A stretch of DNA of 64,000 nt from Cerina sp048266425 (lineage in GTDB: Bacteria; Bacteroidota; Bacteroidia; Flavobacteriales; Flavobacteriaceae). The stretch lies in assembly GCA_048266425.1 (NCBI GenBank), contig JBLWZN010000008.1, positions 35,660 to 99,659 on the forward strand, read 5' to 3'. The notes beneath the pieces are model-generated. The model made no database searches. It was not told where the DNA came from and saw only the letters and a list, made by a program, of their open reading frames with translations. The stretch's first letter is position 1. Each line of letters opens with the position of its first letter. Below, piece after piece: positions 35,051-44,598 of the stretch. Made by a program: the position numbers and the translations under genes.

Positions 35051-36410
35051 ATTTGGCCTCAAACACCTCCTTCAGGGCCTCCAGATCCAAGCCTCCGTAG
35101 GTTCCAGAACTCATCAGGAGCAAAACGGAATTATCAAAATCCTGTCCATAAAGATAATCCTTTAGTGCCTTTGCTTCCGTAAAAATATGGAGGTCGTTCC
35201 TTTTGAAGGCCGAAGCTATCTGTTGGGGCGTTACCTCCTCCAACTTTTTGATCACGACCGATTCCGGCAAATAAAAAACAATGGGTACATCGGCAAGATC
35301 CAATGCCCCCTCGTATTCCTTTAAAAATTCCGGATTAAAGCTGCTATAGGTATGAAGTTCCAAACAAGCGATCAAATTCCTGTCAGGGAACTGTTCCCTG
35401 ACCGCCCGGGTGGTGGCTGCCACCTTGCTGGGCGAATGGGCAAAATCCTTGTACAAGACCCTGCCAGGCACCTCCGTAATTTTTTCCAAACGTTTGGACG
35501 CCCCCTTAAAAGTGGCAATGGCCTCATAGAAATCGTCCTCATCCACACCCATATTCTGGCAGATCCATTTGGCACCGGCCAAGTTGTTCAGGTTGTGCCG
35601 ACCAAAAACTTCTATGGGCATGGGACCTTCAGGGGTCTCCAGTAAGGTCCGACCGTTTTCCACACTATATTCGGGGGTATGGTACGGCAATTTACGAATC
35701 GGGTTCTCCGAGGCCTCGACCACATTTTTCACCTCAACATCCTCTTCGTTATACGTAATGCTTCCACCCTTTACGATACTGTCCACAAAAATCCGGAATT
35801 GATCCACATAATTTTCAAAGGTGGGAAACACATTGATATGATCCCATGCAATACCACTCAGCAAGGCAATATTAGGCCGGTAAAGATGAAACTTGGGCCT
35901 TCTATCTATGGGGGAGGACAAATATTCATCCCCTTCCAAAACAATAAAATCATTCTCTTCCGTAAGGTGAACCATCCGATCGAAACCATCCAACTGGGCC
36001 CCCACCATATAATCGATCTCCCTGTTGTGATATTTTAAAACATGTAGGACCATTGAGGTGATGGTGGTCTTGCCATGGCTGCCCCCGATAACCACCCGTG
36101 TCTTGTTTTTGGACTGTTCGTAGAGAAATTCGGGATAGGAATATATGGGAAGTCCCAATTCCTTCGACCTCAGGAGTTCAGGGTTATCGGCCTTGGCATG
36201 CATGCCCAGGATGACCGCATCCAGGCTTTCATGGACCTTGTTGGGAAACCACCCGAAGTTTTCGGGCAGCAGCCCTTTTTCCTTCAACCTTGTTTTGGAA
36301 GGCTCAAAAATCACATCGTCGCTTCCGGTAATCGTATAGCCCTTGTCCGCCAAGGCCAGGGCCAAATTGTGCATGGCGCTCCCGCCTATGGCAATAAAAT
36401 GGATTCGCAT
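35049..36410 (-). CDS. mpl: UDP-N-acetylmuramate:L-alanyl-gamma-D-glutamyl-meso-diaminopimelate ligase
   Basis: Mpl recycles the cell-wall tripeptide by joining it to UDP-MurNAc. The 453-residue Mur-ligase fold shows the N-terminal Rossmann block MRIHFIAIGGSAMHNLALALADKGY, the ATP loop VIGGSHGKTTITSMV, and GDEYLSSPIDRRPKFHLYRPNI, which separates Mpl from MurC. Later AWDHINVFPTF and VLYKDFAHSPSKVAATT follow, the latter being the Mur-ligase domain-3 signature. Its size is normal. It is divergent from the SDR gene and followed by radC after a repeat-rich gap. Confidence 0.93.
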   Translation of the reverse strand: MRIHFIAIGGSAMHNLALALADKGYTITGSDDVIFEPSKTRLKEKGLLPENFGWFPNKVHESLDAVILGMHAKADNPELLRSKELGLPIYSYPEFLYEQSKNKTRVVIGGSHGKTTITSMVLHVLKYHNREIDYMVGAQLDGFDRMVHLTEENDFIVLEGDEYLSSPIDRRPKFHLYRPNIALLSGIAWDHINVFPTFENYVDQFRIFVDSIVKGGSITYNEEDVEVKNVVEASENPIRKLPYHTPEYSVENGRTLLETPEGPMPIEVFGRHNLNNLAGAKWICQNMGVDEDDFYEAIATFKGASKRLEKITEVPGRVLYKDFAHSPSKVAATTRAVREQFPDRNLIACLELHTYSSFNPEFLKEYEGALDLADVPIVFYLPESVVIKKLEEVTPQQIASAFKRNDLHIFTEAKALKDYLYGQDFDNSVLLLMSSGTYGGLDLEALKEVFEAK

Positions 36411-36515
36411 GAATTAAATTTAAGGTCATAAAGATAAGGAATGGGACTTCCACCACAAACCACATCCCTAATCAAAGCATATTTTTTATCTTGGTCGATA
36501 AATTATCAAAACCAT

Positions 36516-37301
36516 ATGAAAATCTCACTCAAGAATAGAAAAGCCTTGATCGGTGGAAGCACCAGTGGAATTGGCAAGGCAATTGCCATGCAATTGGCGA
36601 CCAGCGGTGCCAGTGTAACCCTGATGGCCCGGAACGAGGAAAAACTTAAGACCCAGATTTCTGAACTCCCAACAAATGAAAACCAGCACCATCAATATTT
36701 GGTAGTCGATTTTAATGACTTCCCGGCCTATCAAAAAATCATTTCCGATTTTTTTAAAAACACCTCCGTGGATATTTTGGTGAACAATACCCAAGGGCCA
36801 ACTGCCGGGGGCGCCATGGAAAAAAGTATCGCGGATTACCAGCAGGCATTCGATCTGCTCTTTAAGACCGTGGCCTATACTACCGAACTGGCCTTGCAGC
36901 AGATGATCAAAAACAAATGGGGGCGTATCATCAACGTGGCCTCGGTCTCGGTAAAAGAACCGTTGGCCTACCTGGCACTTTCCAACACCATCCGAGCCGC
37001 CGTGACCACCTGGGCAAAAACACTTGCTACCGATGTGGCCCAACATCAAATTACGGTAAACAATATCCTTACGGGCTATTTTGACACAGAGCGTATCCAC
37101 AGTTTAAACGAGACCAAGGCCCAACAAATGGGAATTTCTATAAACGAAGTAAAATCGGCCCTGGAGAATCAGGTACCCATGAAACGGATCGGGGACCCCA
37201 AGGAATACGGGTATCTGGCCACCTTCCTTGCATCGGACCAGGCTGCCTATCTTACCGGCACCAACATTCCGCTGGATGGCGGGCTTCTAAAGTCATTGTA
37301 G
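36516..37301 (+). CDS. Short-chain dehydrogenase/reductase
   Basis: From ATG 36516 the product is 261 residues with the NAD(P)-binding TxxxGxG-type loop (IGGSTSGIGKAIAMQL), the NNTQGPTAGG strand and a Ser in NVASVSVKEPLAYLALS. The usual YxxxK is replaced by a diverged YLALSNTIRAAVTTWAK segment, with Tyr present but Lys not at the canonical spacing. Cofactor binding is likely, but the substrate is unknown, and the altered Tyr-x3-Lys region could affect catalysis. The frame start at 36441 adds residues outside the fold and is not favoured. Confidence 0.85.
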   Translation: MKISLKNRKALIGGSTSGIGKAIAMQLATSGASVTLMARNEEKLKTQISELPTNENQHHQYLVVDFNDFPAYQKIISDFFKNTSVDILVNNTQGPTAGGAMEKSIADYQQAFDLLFKTVAYTTELALQQMIKNKWGRIINVASVSVKEPLAYLALSNTIRAAVTTWAKTLATDVAQHQITVNNILTGYFDTERIHSLNETKAQQMGISINEVKSALENQVPMKRIGDPKEYGYLATFLASDQAAYLTGTNIPLDGGLLKSL

Positions 37302-37450
37302 ACACTAGATCACTTATACTTTTTGGAAAATGCAGATATAGAGGTGTTGGCAAACCAGCAAATGGAAGGAGGGCTTGAAATCCCAGAGCCAAAATAGTGA
37401 ACCGTAGCATGGGGAAATGACCTGGACTAGGGATTTCAAACTCCCCTTTC

Positions 37451-37466
37451 TCCCGACTAGTCGGGA
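37451..37466. repeat. 16-bp perfect palindrome TCCCGACTAGTCGGGA
   Basis: The palindrome lies about 140 bp upstream of the predicted sigma-54 start. It could be an activator binding site, but palindromes of the CCCGACNAGTC type also resemble part of the tandem repeat at 21085, so it may instead be a dispersed repeat. Confidence 0.6.
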
Positions 37467-37580
37467 TTCATCCCCCTCTTCATCCCAAGAGAAAAACTTA
37501 AAATTATCCTTAAATAAGTTTAGATCAATCCTTCAATTTGGAGGGTGACTTTCAAATTTATTTTGTCGACTCGAAAAATT

Positions 37581-37598
37581 TTGGCATCCCTTTTGCAA
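37581..37598 (+). promoter_or_regulatory. Sigma-54 (RpoN)-type promoter
   Basis: TTGGCATCCCTTTTGCAA has the -24 GG (37583-37584) and -12 GC (37595-37596) separated by exactly 10 bases, and both half-sites (TTGGCAT, TTGCA) match the consensus. Transcription would start near 37608, about 155 bp before the ATG. Confidence 0.65.
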
Positions 37599-37763
37599 TT
37601 CCCGCATCTATAAGAGGAAAACTTCCCGAAATGGGAAGGACAAAAGAAAAAAGAACACAGAAAATAGACTGGGACATTTAGGTTATTTCAATTGGGATAA
37701 GGATCATCCCTTTTCCATATTATAATCCCTTGGTTATCCAATAATTAAATCAGATTCAATCTT

Positions 37764-40700
37764 ATGAAGCACGTATTTGCAATCCTCACTATCATCCTTT
37801 TCGCGCAGATGGCCCAATCCCAACAAACCGATGAATCCTACCAGGTCCTATGGAAGAACGTGGAAAAATTGGAAGGGGAAGGGTTGACCAAATCGGCTTT
37901 GGATGCAGTGAAAGCAATTTCCGAAAAAGCGAAAAAGGAAAACAATTCCGCACAAATCGTAAAATGCCTGCTGTACACTTCCAAATATGCCTTGATCCTG
38001 GAAGAAGATGCCCAGTTAAAAATTGTTGCCGACTTTAAAATGGAGATTTCCAGAAGTGATTTCCCAACTAAAAATATTCTGGAAAGCTATTTGGCCCATC
38101 TTTACTGGCAATATTTTCAACAAAATAGATATCAGTTCTACAATCGAACCCATACCGTGACGAAGATTGACTCGATCGATTTTAGAACCTGGGACCTAGT
38201 TGCCCTTTTTAACGAGATCAACCTTCATTTTAAAAACTCGCTAAAAGATCCCGAAGCCCTTCAAAAAATAAAACTACAGGATTATTCGCAACTCCTGGAC
38301 AGACAAAAGGGTTCCGAAACCTATCGCCCTACCCTCTTCGACCTTTTGGCACATACGGCCTTGGATTTTTATAAGTCCGGTGAAAACAATATTACCCGAC
38401 CCGCGGATAAGTTTGAAATCAATGATCCAGAATATTTATGTGAAGCTTCCGGTTATATCCCCTTGCAAATATCCTTAAGGGATTCCACTTCCCTTCAGGC
38501 CAGGGCATTGCAAGTCTATCAAGAGCTGATAAGATTCCATAAAAACGATGCTTCACCCGAGGCATTGGTGCAGGTAGATCTAGAACGATTGAACTTTATC
38601 CATCAAAATGCCGTTTTTGCGGAGAAGGATCAGCACTATTTGGAAGTCCTTCAAAATTCGGCCCAACAGTTTAAGGGCAATCCCGCCTCTGGGTTGTATC
38701 AATATGAAATTGCCCTGCTATACGATCAGTGGGGTAGCGAATATGAACCGGGAAGCAAGGAAACCAATCGTTGGAAAGGCAAGGAGGCCGTCGAGCTTTG
38801 TGATTCGGTTATTAAATCTTTCCCCAAGAGCCATGGGGCTAAAAAATGTGCGGCCCTAAAATCTTCGATCTTAAATCCGACCCTAACCATAAAATCCGAG
38901 CTTAATGTACCCATCCAAACCCCGTCCCGTTTGCTGGTGAACTTCAAAAATTACGACCAGCTAAACTTAACCGCATATTCCATATCCAAAAGTCAACGTG
39001 AAAAATTGAGCAAACTCTATCCAGAGGAAAAACAGCTGTCGTTTATCAAAAAGCTCGATGTCTCCAAGGAATGGGAAGCCACTTTGAAGAACGAAAAAGA
39101 CTATCAAAACCATAGCACCGAAATACTATTTCCAAGTCTTGACAATGGCTATTATTTGATACTTGCCGAACCGAAAACCGACGACAAAATTACCGTCCAG
39201 GAAAATACTTTTGCCTACAGCTTGGTACAGGTGACCGATTTGGCCTTGCTGGAGACCACCACGGAGTGGGCCGATATTTTCCAGGTAGTCAGCCGCAACA
39301 ACGGCAGGCCCATCGCGGGCGCCCAGGTTCAATTTTCGTATACGAGGAATTACGACGGTCCGGTACTGACTAAGAATTTGACCACCGATAAAATGGGGCA
39401 GGTCCAACTTCCCCGTGCCAAAGAACGATTGACGAATGTTAGTAGCGAGATTACATATAAAGGCGAAAAAGCCAATTTTGGGGATTATTACATTCAACAG
39501 AAGTACGGTCGGGACAAAGCTCCCAGTATTCGAGCCAATGCATTTTTGTTTACGGACCGCAGCATTTACCGCCCGGGGCAGCCTGTTTATTTTAAGGGAA
39601 TCCTGATCCAGTCCGAAGAAAACAGATCGAAAGTACTTTCGGGGGAAAACGTTGCCGTAAGCCTTCACGACGTAAACGGGCAGCAACTATCGGAACTAAA
39701 TCTTAGGACGAATGATTATGGCTCGTTTACGGGAGAGTTTATCCTACCGAACGGCGGTTTAACAGGACAATATTATATTGAGGTTTCGTCCGCATCGGGC
39801 ATGGTTGGACAGGACCATTATTTTTCTGTAGAGGAGTACAAACGTCCGAAGTTCGAGACTTCATTTAAGCCCGTCACCGAAACGTACCGGGTCAACGATA
39901 GCATCACGGTAAAGGGCACGGCAACGGCCTATGCCGGAAGCAACATCACCGATGCCAAAGTGGTGTATACGGTTAGGCGTATGGTACAATTTAGACCATG
40001 GTTCTATTGGAGGCATCCAAACTGGGACAGCAGTCCACAGGAAATTGCCCATGGGGAAAGTAATACCGATGCCTCCGGCAATTACCAGATTGCGTTTAAA
40101 GCCATTCCGGACGCCAGTATTTCCAAAGAGAACCTACCCGTATTTACCTATGAGGTTACGGCCGATGTGACCGACATCAACGGGGAGACCCACAGCACTG
40201 TGACAATGGTTCGGGTGGGTTATCATTCCCTTAGGGCCACCATTACTGTCCCGGAATTTATGAATAAGCAGAAAAAAGATTCCCTACAACTTAGTACCAA
40301 TAACCTTAACGGGGAATTTGTCCCAACTACGGGCACCATAAAAATATATAAGCTACTTGCGCCCGACTTTGTACTTCGAAAAAGGCCATGGGAAGCACCT
40401 GATTATCCAGGATGGACCAAGGCAGCGTTTAAAAAATTATTTCCCCACGACGCATATGCCAAAGAGGACGACCCGCAACATTGGGAAAAGGGAAAATTGG
40501 TCCGGGAAATAAATTTCGACACCGGAAAGTCCAAGGACATTGCTTTAGAAAATATCAAGAAGTGGGAATCTGGAAAATATATCCTAGAACTGGAGGCAAA
40601 GGACAAATTTGGACAGATCGTTACCGATAAGGCCATTGCTACCATCTATAGTGAGGAGGACAAAAAACTGGCGGACAATCAGTTGTTCGAGATAAAGGCC

Positions 40701-43700
40701 GACAAACCATCGTATTCCATTGGTGACAAAGCCAATATCACCCTTTCAACAAACGTTGAACGCTTGGCCGTGACCGTAAGCGTGGAAAAGGATGGAAAGG
40801 TCGTCAATTCTTATCTGGTTGATCTTAATGAAAATTCCAAATCGATCTCCGTTCCGGTAAACGAGGCAGACTTGGGTGGTTATTACGTCAACTACAGCTT
40901 CGCTGCCTATAACGATTTAAGGACGGGAAGTGCCTACATCAACGTACCCTATCCCAAGACCGATCTGGAGATCGGGACCGTCACCTTTCGGGACAAGCTG
41001 CAACCAGGTACCGAAGAGCAATGGTCCTTTAAAATAAAGGGCGCACAAGGCGAAAAGGTGACAGCAGAGGTTTTGGCAAGCATGTACGATGCTTCCCTGG
41101 ATGCCTTTACCCCACATTCCTGGGATTTTAGTCCCCTACAACGTCCTATTTATCATTCACAAATCCGTACCAGTGGCCGACAAAGCTTTGGTACCGGAAA
41201 TTTTAGGGTTTATAACCCCACACAAGGAATAGGATACCCCCAGCAGGCCTATGATCAATTTGATTGGTTTGGGTTTCAGTTCGGGTATGGCGGATATCAA
41301 CTTATGGAAACCAGAATGATGAAAAAGGATGCCGCCGCTCCGGTAGCTTCCGAAATCGTGGCCGCAGAAATGGATGAGGAAATTGTGGAAGATGCCGAAT
41401 TGGCCTACCGGCTTTCAGGAAGTGTCGCCGGCATTGATAAAAACAACCAAAAACCAATGGATTTTTCCAACATTCCCATCCGCCAAAACCTTCAGGAAAC
41501 CGCCTTTTTCTTTCCACAATTACAAACGGATGCCGATGGCAACGTCTCTTTTACCTTCACCACTCCCGAAGCCCTGACAAAATGGAAATTGCAATTGCTG
41601 GCCTATACCAAGAATTTGGAAAGTTCGGTAAAAACCTTGGAAACCGTTACCCAGAAAGAATTAATGGTCCTGCCCAACGTACCGCGTTTTTTAAGGGAGG
41701 GCGACAAGATTACCATTAGCACAAAAATTGCCAATCTCACCGATAAATTGCTTTCGGGTGAGGCCAAATTGGAGTTGACCGATGCAATTACCGGCAAAGA
41801 TATTTCTTCCGACCTATTACAGTCATCCCCTTCAGGGGGAGATGCCGAAGGCGGAAAGGGATTTTCAGTAGATTCGATGGGCAATACACAAGTATCCTGG
41901 ACCCTACAAATCCCGAAAGGACTTCAGGCAGTACAGTACAAAATTATGGCCAAAGCTGGGGATTTTAGTGATGGGGAACAAAATATCCTTCCTGTTTTGA
42001 CCAACCGAACGCTCGTTACGGAGACCTTGCCCATGTGGGTCCGGAGCAATCAGACCAAAACCTTTGTGTTGGAGAAGCTGGCTTCGGCTACGTTCAGCCA
42101 GCAGACATCTACTTTAAGCAACCACAAATTGACGTTGGAAATCACATCCAACCCAGCGTGGTATGCAGTGCAGGCCCTGCCTTACTTAATGGAGTATCCC
42201 TATGAGTGCAATGAGCAGACCTTTGCGCGATACTATGCCAATTCGCTCGCTAGCCATATTGCAAACAGTAATCCAAGGATTAAAGCTGTTTTTGACCAAT
42301 GGGCCAATTCCGATGCGTTGATCAGTAATTTGGAGAAGAATCAGGAATTAAGATCACTGCTGATCCAGGAAACGCCTTGGCTGCGGGACGCCCAGTCCGA
42401 AACCGAACAGAAAAAACGCATCGGACTGTTGTTCAACCTCAACAAGATGCAAAGTGAACAAGCCATCGCCCTCAACAAACTGCAGAACAACCAAATGTCC
42501 AATGGTGCCTGGCCTTGGTTCAACGGCGGCCCAGCCAACCGGTACATCACCCAGCACATTATAATCGGATTGGGGCATTTGGAAAAACTGAATGTCACGT
42601 TGAGCACGGACAAAACGCAATCTGATAAAACTTCGCACCTAATCGAAAATGCCATACAGTATTTGGATACCGAGTTTATCAAGGAGTACCAAGAAATGAA
42701 AAAACACGCCAGGAATTTAAACGAGGACCACTTGACCGCGTCACAGATCCAATACCTTTACATGCGAAGTTTTTTTAAGAAGATTCCATCATCCAAGGAA
42801 GTCCAGAAGATTACCGATTACTATAAATCCCAAGCCCTAAAATACTGGAACAAACGGAACCTTTATTCAAAAGGCATGTTGGCGCTGGCACTATATAGAA
42901 TGGACGACGCGGTTACCCCTGACAAAATTTTACGATCCCTAAAGGAGAACAGCATAAACAGCGAAGAATTGGGTATGTACTGGAAAGAAAACACCCCATC
43001 CTGGCATTGGTACCAGGCCCCGATAGAGACCCAATCTTTGTTGGTCGAGGCCTTTTCCGAAATATCCAAGGATGTACAAACCATCGACAACCTCAAAATC
43101 TGGTTATTGAAGAACAAGCAGACCAACCAATGGGAGACCACCACGGCTACCACCGAAGCGGTTTATGCCCTTTTGTTGCAGGGAAGTGATTGGCTCTCGG
43201 TCACGGATGCCGTGGAAGTAACGGTTGGAGGAGATAAAATAGACCCCTCGAAATTAGAAAACACAAGGCCAGAAGCAGGGACGGGGTATTATAAAACTTC
43301 GTGGAACGGTAGGGAAATCACCCCAAATATGGGGGAGGTGCAGCTCACAAAAAAAGGACAGGGCATTGCCTGGGGGGCATTATATTGGCAATATTTTGAG
43401 GATCTGGATAAAATCACATCCGCAGAAACCCCATTAAAGTTGAAGAAAAAACTATTTCTAAAAAAGAATACGGACACCGGGGAAGAAATTAGGGAAATAA
43501 AACCAGGGACGAACCTAAAAGTGGGTGATTTGGTCCGCGTCCGAATTGAACTTCGTGCAGATCGCCCTATGGAATTTGTGCATATGAAGGATATGAGGGC
43601 CGCCGGATTTGAGCCCATTAATGTGCTCTCCCATTACAAATGGCAGGACGGGCTCGGCTATTACGAAAGTACCAAGGATGCCAGCACCAATTTCTTTTTT

Positions 43701-43859
43701 GACTACCTGCCCAAAGGGGTCTTTGTTTTCGAATACGATCTTCGTGTAAACAATGCCGGGGATTTCAGCAACGGCATCACCACGATCCAAAGCATGTACG
43801 CTCCGGAGTTTAGCAGCCATAGCGAAGGGGTAAGGATTTCGGTGGGTAGTATTCAGTAG
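37764..43859 (+). CDS. Large alpha-2-macroglobulin-family protein with thioester
   Basis: The 2031-residue exported protein starts with a signal peptide (KHVFAILTIILFAQMAQSQ). About 350 residues of alpha-helical, repeat-like sequence follow, then macroglobulin-type beta domains: an MG2-like RSIYRPGQPVYFKGIL bait-preceding segment and YKRPKFETSF. The A2M core has FFPQLQTDADGNVSFTFTTPEA, and the thioester motif CNEQ (Cys1482, Glu1484, Gln1485). A helical thioester domain follows, with QNNQMSNGAWPWFNGGP and TTATTEAVYALLLQG, then the receptor-binding-like end. Such proteins trap proteases in the periplasm. A repeat-derived insertion sits at residues 1354-1366. Confidence 0.9.
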   Translation: MKHVFAILTIILFAQMAQSQQTDESYQVLWKNVEKLEGEGLTKSALDAVKAISEKAKKENNSAQIVKCLLYTSKYALILEEDAQLKIVADFKMEISRSDFPTKNILESYLAHLYWQYFQQNRYQFYNRTHTVTKIDSIDFRTWDLVALFNEINLHFKNSLKDPEALQKIKLQDYSQLLDRQKGSETYRPTLFDLLAHTALDFYKSGENNITRPADKFEINDPEYLCEASGYIPLQISLRDSTSLQARALQVYQELIRFHKNDASPEALVQVDLERLNFIHQNAVFAEKDQHYLEVLQNSAQQFKGNPASGLYQYEIALLYDQWGSEYEPGSKETNRWKGKEAVELCDSVIKSFPKSHGAKKCAALKSSILNPTLTIKSELNVPIQTPSRLLVNFKNYDQLNLTAYSISKSQREKLSKLYPEEKQLSFIKKLDVSKEWEATLKNEKDYQNHSTEILFPSLDNGYYLILAEPKTDDKITVQENTFAYSLVQVTDLALLETTTEWADIFQVVSRNNGRPIAGAQVQFSYTRNYDGPVLTKNLTTDKMGQVQLPRAKERLTNVSSEITYKGEKANFGDYYIQQKYGRDKAPSIRANAFLFTDRSIYRPGQPVYFKGILIQSEENRSKVLSGENVAVSLHDVNGQQLSELNLRTNDYGSFTGEFILPNGGLTGQYYIEVSSASGMVGQDHYFSVEEYKRPKFETSFKPVTETYRVNDSITVKGTATAYAGSNITDAKVVYTVRRMVQFRPWFYWRHPNWDSSPQEIAHGESNTDASGNYQIAFKAIPDASISKENLPVFTYEVTADVTDINGETHSTVTMVRVGYHSLRATITVPEFMNKQKKDSLQLSTNNLNGEFVPTTGTIKIYKLLAPDFVLRKRPWEAPDYPGWTKAAFKKLFPHDAYAKEDDPQHWEKGKLVREINFDTGKSKDIALENIKKWESGKYILELEAKDKFGQIVTDKAIATIYSEEDKKLADNQLFEIKADKPSYSIGDKANITLSTNVERLAVTVSVEKDGKVVNSYLVDLNENSKSISVPVNEADLGGYYVNYSFAAYNDLRTGSAYINVPYPKTDLEIGTVTFRDKLQPGTEEQWSFKIKGAQGEKVTAEVLASMYDASLDAFTPHSWDFSPLQRPIYHSQIRTSGRQSFGTGNFRVYNPTQGIGYPQQAYDQFDWFGFQFGYGGYQLMETRMMKKDAAAPVASEIVAAEMDEEIVEDAELAYRLSGSVAGIDKNNQKPMDFSNIPIRQNLQETAFFFPQLQTDADGNVSFTFTTPEALTKWKLQLLAYTKNLESSVKTLETVTQKELMVLPNVPRFLREGDKITISTKIANLTDKLLSGEAKLELTDAITGKDISSDLLQSSPSGGDAEGGKGFSVDSMGNTQVSWTLQIPKGLQAVQYKIMAKAGDFSDGEQNILPVLTNRTLVTETLPMWVRSNQTKTFVLEKLASATFSQQTSTLSNHKLTLEITSNPAWYAVQALPYLMEYPYECNEQTFARYYANSLASHIANSNPRIKAVFDQWANSDALISNLEKNQELRSLLIQETPWLRDAQSETEQKKRIGLLFNLNKMQSEQAIALNKLQNNQMSNGAWPWFNGGPANRYITQHIIIGLGHLEKLNVTLSTDKTQSDKTSHLIENAIQYLDTEFIKEYQEMKKHARNLNEDHLTASQIQYLYMRSFFKKIPSSKEVQKITDYYKSQALKYWNKRNLYSKGMLALALYRMDDAVTPDKILRSLKENSINSEELGMYWKENTPSWHWYQAPIETQSLLVEAFSEISKDVQTIDNLKIWLLKNKQTNQWETTTATTEAVYALLLQGSDWLSVTDAVEVTVGGDKIDPSKLENTRPEAGTGYYKTSWNGREITPNMGEVQLTKKGQGIAWGALYWQYFEDLDKITSAETPLKLKKKLFLKKNTDTGEEIREIKPGTNLKVGDLVRVRIELRADRPMEFVHMKDMRAAGFEPINVLSHYKWQDGLGYYESTKDASTNFFFDYLPKGVFVFEYDLRVNNAGDFSNGITTIQSMYAPEFSSHSEGVRISVGSIQ
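41824..41860 (+). repeat. Dispersed hairpin repeat embedded in frame in the A2M gene
   Basis: CCCCTTCAGGGGG forms a small hairpin, followed by AGATGCCGAAGGCGGAAAGGG. It codes for SSPSGGDAEGGKG, a low-complexity Gly/Ser-rich stretch unlike the flanking beta-sheet sequence. The CCGAAGGCGG core and hairpin layout match the intergenic copy at 15610-15647. Confidence 0.65.
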
Positions 43860-43880
43860 GCAGTTGGCAGTGGCAGTCGG
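43854..43880 (+). repeat. Heptamer-type repeat across the A2M stop
   Basis: CAGTAGG, CAGTTGG, CAGTGG (6 bp), CAGTCGG run in series; the stop TAG (43857-43859) lies inside the first unit. An inverted copy of the dispersed element follows at 43887. Confidence 0.75.
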
Positions 43881-43886
43881 CAGAGA

Positions 43887-43918
43887 AATTCAAGCGCAAG
43901 TTCAAGTTCAAAAAAGTT
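43887..43918 (-). repeat. Dispersed element copy B (inverted)
   Basis: On the minus strand this reads AACTTTTTTGAACTTGAACT followed by TGCGCTTGAATT, closely matching copy A before lpxB (core plus CGC-TGAA tail). It lies between the A2M and DUF4136 genes, at their convergent 3' ends. Confidence 0.7.
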
Positions 43919-43974
43919 AGGAAAAATTATTGCGTACTGCAACTACCGACGGCAAACTAGGCTCTGCGCACTGC

Positions 43975-44496
43975 TCACTTTTTAGGTGGATATTTTGAAA
44001 AAACTTTTTCAACGATATTTTTAAAGTAGGCCTCCCTTGCTTCAGGCGTACTATTGGGTTTAAAGGAACTTTCACTGATCGCTTGCCAGAACATGGCATC
44101 TTTTTGCCGGTCCACAAAATCGAATTGGATACGGCGATCCATATTGTCCTGGCCCACGGGAATACCCATTGAGACCCCTCCGCCCATACCACCGCTACCA
44201 CCGCCAACTCCAAAGCCAACACTGCTATTGCTGGGAGACTGGTATGTCGTTGTTTTTATATTGATATAGAAATCGGGTTCCTCCACGAGCAAGATCCCCT
44301 TGGTCTGCATATAGGAATCGATGGCACCCAACAGGCGCTTAACGTCCAATTCGTTCATGCCCGTATTCATTTCCGGGTAGTAATTGTAGGTAGCATAAGC
44401 CGAAAAGTCGGTTTGCTTATCGTAATCGTAGTTCACTTTTATGGTGGCACAACCCATTAAGGAGAACGCCAAAACGAGGCCAAGTAGGGATTTCAT
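43975..44496 (-). CDS. DUF4136-domain lipoprotein
   Basis: The 173-residue product has a lipoprotein signal (LLGLVLAFSLMGCATI, Cys16). A DUF4136 domain follows, starting KVNYDYDKQTDFSAYATYNYYP, with a Gly-rich insert (GVGGGSGGMGGGVSMG) and a C-terminal AREAYFKNIVEKVFSKYPP. Function is unknown; members are outer-membrane lipoproteins. It is convergent with the A2M gene and stands 102 bp from obg, which is on the same strand upstream of it. Confidence 0.85.
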   Translation of the reverse strand: MKSLLGLVLAFSLMGCATIKVNYDYDKQTDFSAYATYNYYPEMNTGMNELDVKRLLGAIDSYMQTKGILLVEEPDFYINIKTTTYQSPSNSSVGFGVGGGSGGMGGGVSMGIPVGQDNMDRRIQFDFVDRQKDAMFWQAISESSFKPNSTPEAREAYFKNIVEKVFSKYPPKK

Positions 44497-44598
44497 CGTA
44501 GTTGGTTTAACGGAAAAACTATTTTGTTAGAAAATACCTTCCCAATTATCTCCCTCTAAAATAATGAAAAATCGGTCGTAAGATGTAAAATGCAGGCT

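Larger units (their letters stand above)
37302..37763 (+). other. 462-bp intergenic region before the alpha-2-macroglobulin gene
   Basis: No coding region is supported. It contains a 16-bp perfect palindrome (37451-37466), a sigma-54-like promoter (37581-37598) and a small leader hairpin (CTTCCC/GGGAAG at 37622-37638). The remainder shows nothing I recognise. The order palindrome, promoter, hairpin, gene suggests regulated expression of the next gene. Confidence 0.65.

Noticed and set aside
37622..37638. CTTCCC/GGGAAG hairpin as a terminator
   Set aside because: No T-run follows and it lies after the sigma-54 promoter, so it is more likely a leader structure or chance.
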